Source of the DNA: Exophiala sp. HKRS030
Taxonomy: Eukaryota > Ascomycota > Eurotiomycetes > Chaetothyriales > Herpotrichiellaceae
Reading direction: 5' to 3'
Length of the DNA stretch: 64,000 nucleotides
Assembly: GCA_023897205.1 (NCBI GenBank)
Contig: JAHWDD010000007.1
Coordinates: forward strand, 4,960,001 to 5,024,000
The notes under the pieces were generated by a model, which was not told where the DNA came from, did no database searches, and saw nothing but the letters and a program-made list of their open reading frames with translations. Below are positions 63,601-64,000 of this stretch, piece by piece. A program made the translations under genes and the position numbers. The first letter of the stretch is position 1, and every line of letters starts with the position of its first letter.

Positions 63601-64000
63601 AACACTTCTTTCGAGACGTCATCAACGTATCTTCGCAGTCACATTGTGTAATGACCTTGCTGACAATCTCCGCGCCCGTCGGTGTGTCTTCTATTGGGCT
63701 AGCAAAGAACTTGAATTTCCTAAAATGGTGAAGGTATGTTGGCTCTATGGCTTAGAGATATAGATCACTAAATATGCAAACGGTACAACTCTTTGTCATG
63801 TACTTGGACTGTAATGCTTGGTGCTTCGTGAATGCAAGAATAAATGTCGGGTATTCGGCTCGTTGTTGATCAGAGGATGACCGCATTGTTGAGCTCCTCC
63901 TAGCGCTCAGAGACAGCTTGCCCTATTTTGCGAAGATGTGAGCACGTCCAGTTGCTGTTCTTGAACACCTTGTCAAGCCTCGATGATTCTTAATTTTAGA
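63601..64000. other. right edge, unresolved
   Basis: No firm feature. A leftward frame at about 63640-63740 (ASPIEDTPTGAEIVSKVITQ) could belong to the CHAT gene, but a frame break separates it from the recognised part. Confidence 0.3.

Noticed and set aside
1..64000. CRISPR arrays, bacterial-type operons or ribosome binding sites
   Set aside because: The spliced genes show a fungal nuclear genome; no repeat-spacer array was seen.
1..64000. tRNA or rRNA genes
   Set aside because: No cloverleaf with A/B box-like sequence or rRNA segment was recognised by eye; a covariance-model scan was not possible, so short tRNAs could have been missed.

Overview
The window is nuclear DNA from a filamentous ascomycete (Pezizomycotina). 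The evidence is genes split by many introns of about 50 bp with GT-AG ends, internal CTAAC-type branch sites, Zn2Cys6 regulators, a CSC1-type channel, a Mis12 kinetochore gene and a GPI-anchored cupredoxin. The high load of MFS carriers and oxidative catabolic genes would fit a black-yeast-like saprotroph, but that placement is only a guess. One scaffold gap of 100 N lies at 32058-32157.

Layout. 1-10 kb: the start of a QA-4-like 3-dehydroshikimate dehydratase running off the left edge, a frameshifted polytopic membrane protein, an FMO-type flavin monooxygenase and a maltose-type sugar transporter, the last three carrying indels. 10-30 kb is mostly housekeeping-like: a Ser/Thr-rich protein, a CSC1/OSCA channel, a TauD-type dioxygenase divergent from an UNC-93-like carrier, an NTF2-like protein, a V-ATPase proteolipid, a four-helix membrane protein, Mis12 divergent from an AT-hook zinc-finger protein, and a GPI cupredoxin. 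30-32.3 kb is repeat-rich and gene-poor and ends at the gap. Directly after the gap lies a fragment of mitochondrial rps3, joined within a few bases to the C-terminal part of a Zn2Cys6-type regulator.

33-47 kb holds seven intact, intron-matched genes that look like one catabolic cluster: an AtuA-family protein, a hexose-type MFS carrier, an SDR, a Baeyer-Villiger-type monooxygenase, an isocitrate-lyase/PEP-mutase family enzyme, a succinate-semialdehyde-type aldehyde dehydrogenase and a second SDR. Two divergent promoters lie inside it and the truncated regulator sits at its edge. A plausible logic is uptake, alcohol oxidation to a ketone, oxygen insertion, then aldehyde oxidation and C-C lyase steps, but the substrate is unknown.

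47-64 kb is a mixture of intact and decaying genes. An intact quinate permease and Gfo/Idh/MocA oxidoreductase lie beside a heavily mutated 3-dehydroshikimate dehydratase pseudogene, the first 16 codons of a type II 3-dehydroquinase, and an MFS relic, so this looks like the remains of a quinate-use (qut/qa) locus. An intact Asp/Glu racemase-family gene, a monocarboxylate-type transporter, an AYR1-like SDR and a broken CHAT-domain gene follow. A recurring feature is single missing bases in otherwise well-conserved genes, which may be real mutations or base-call errors.
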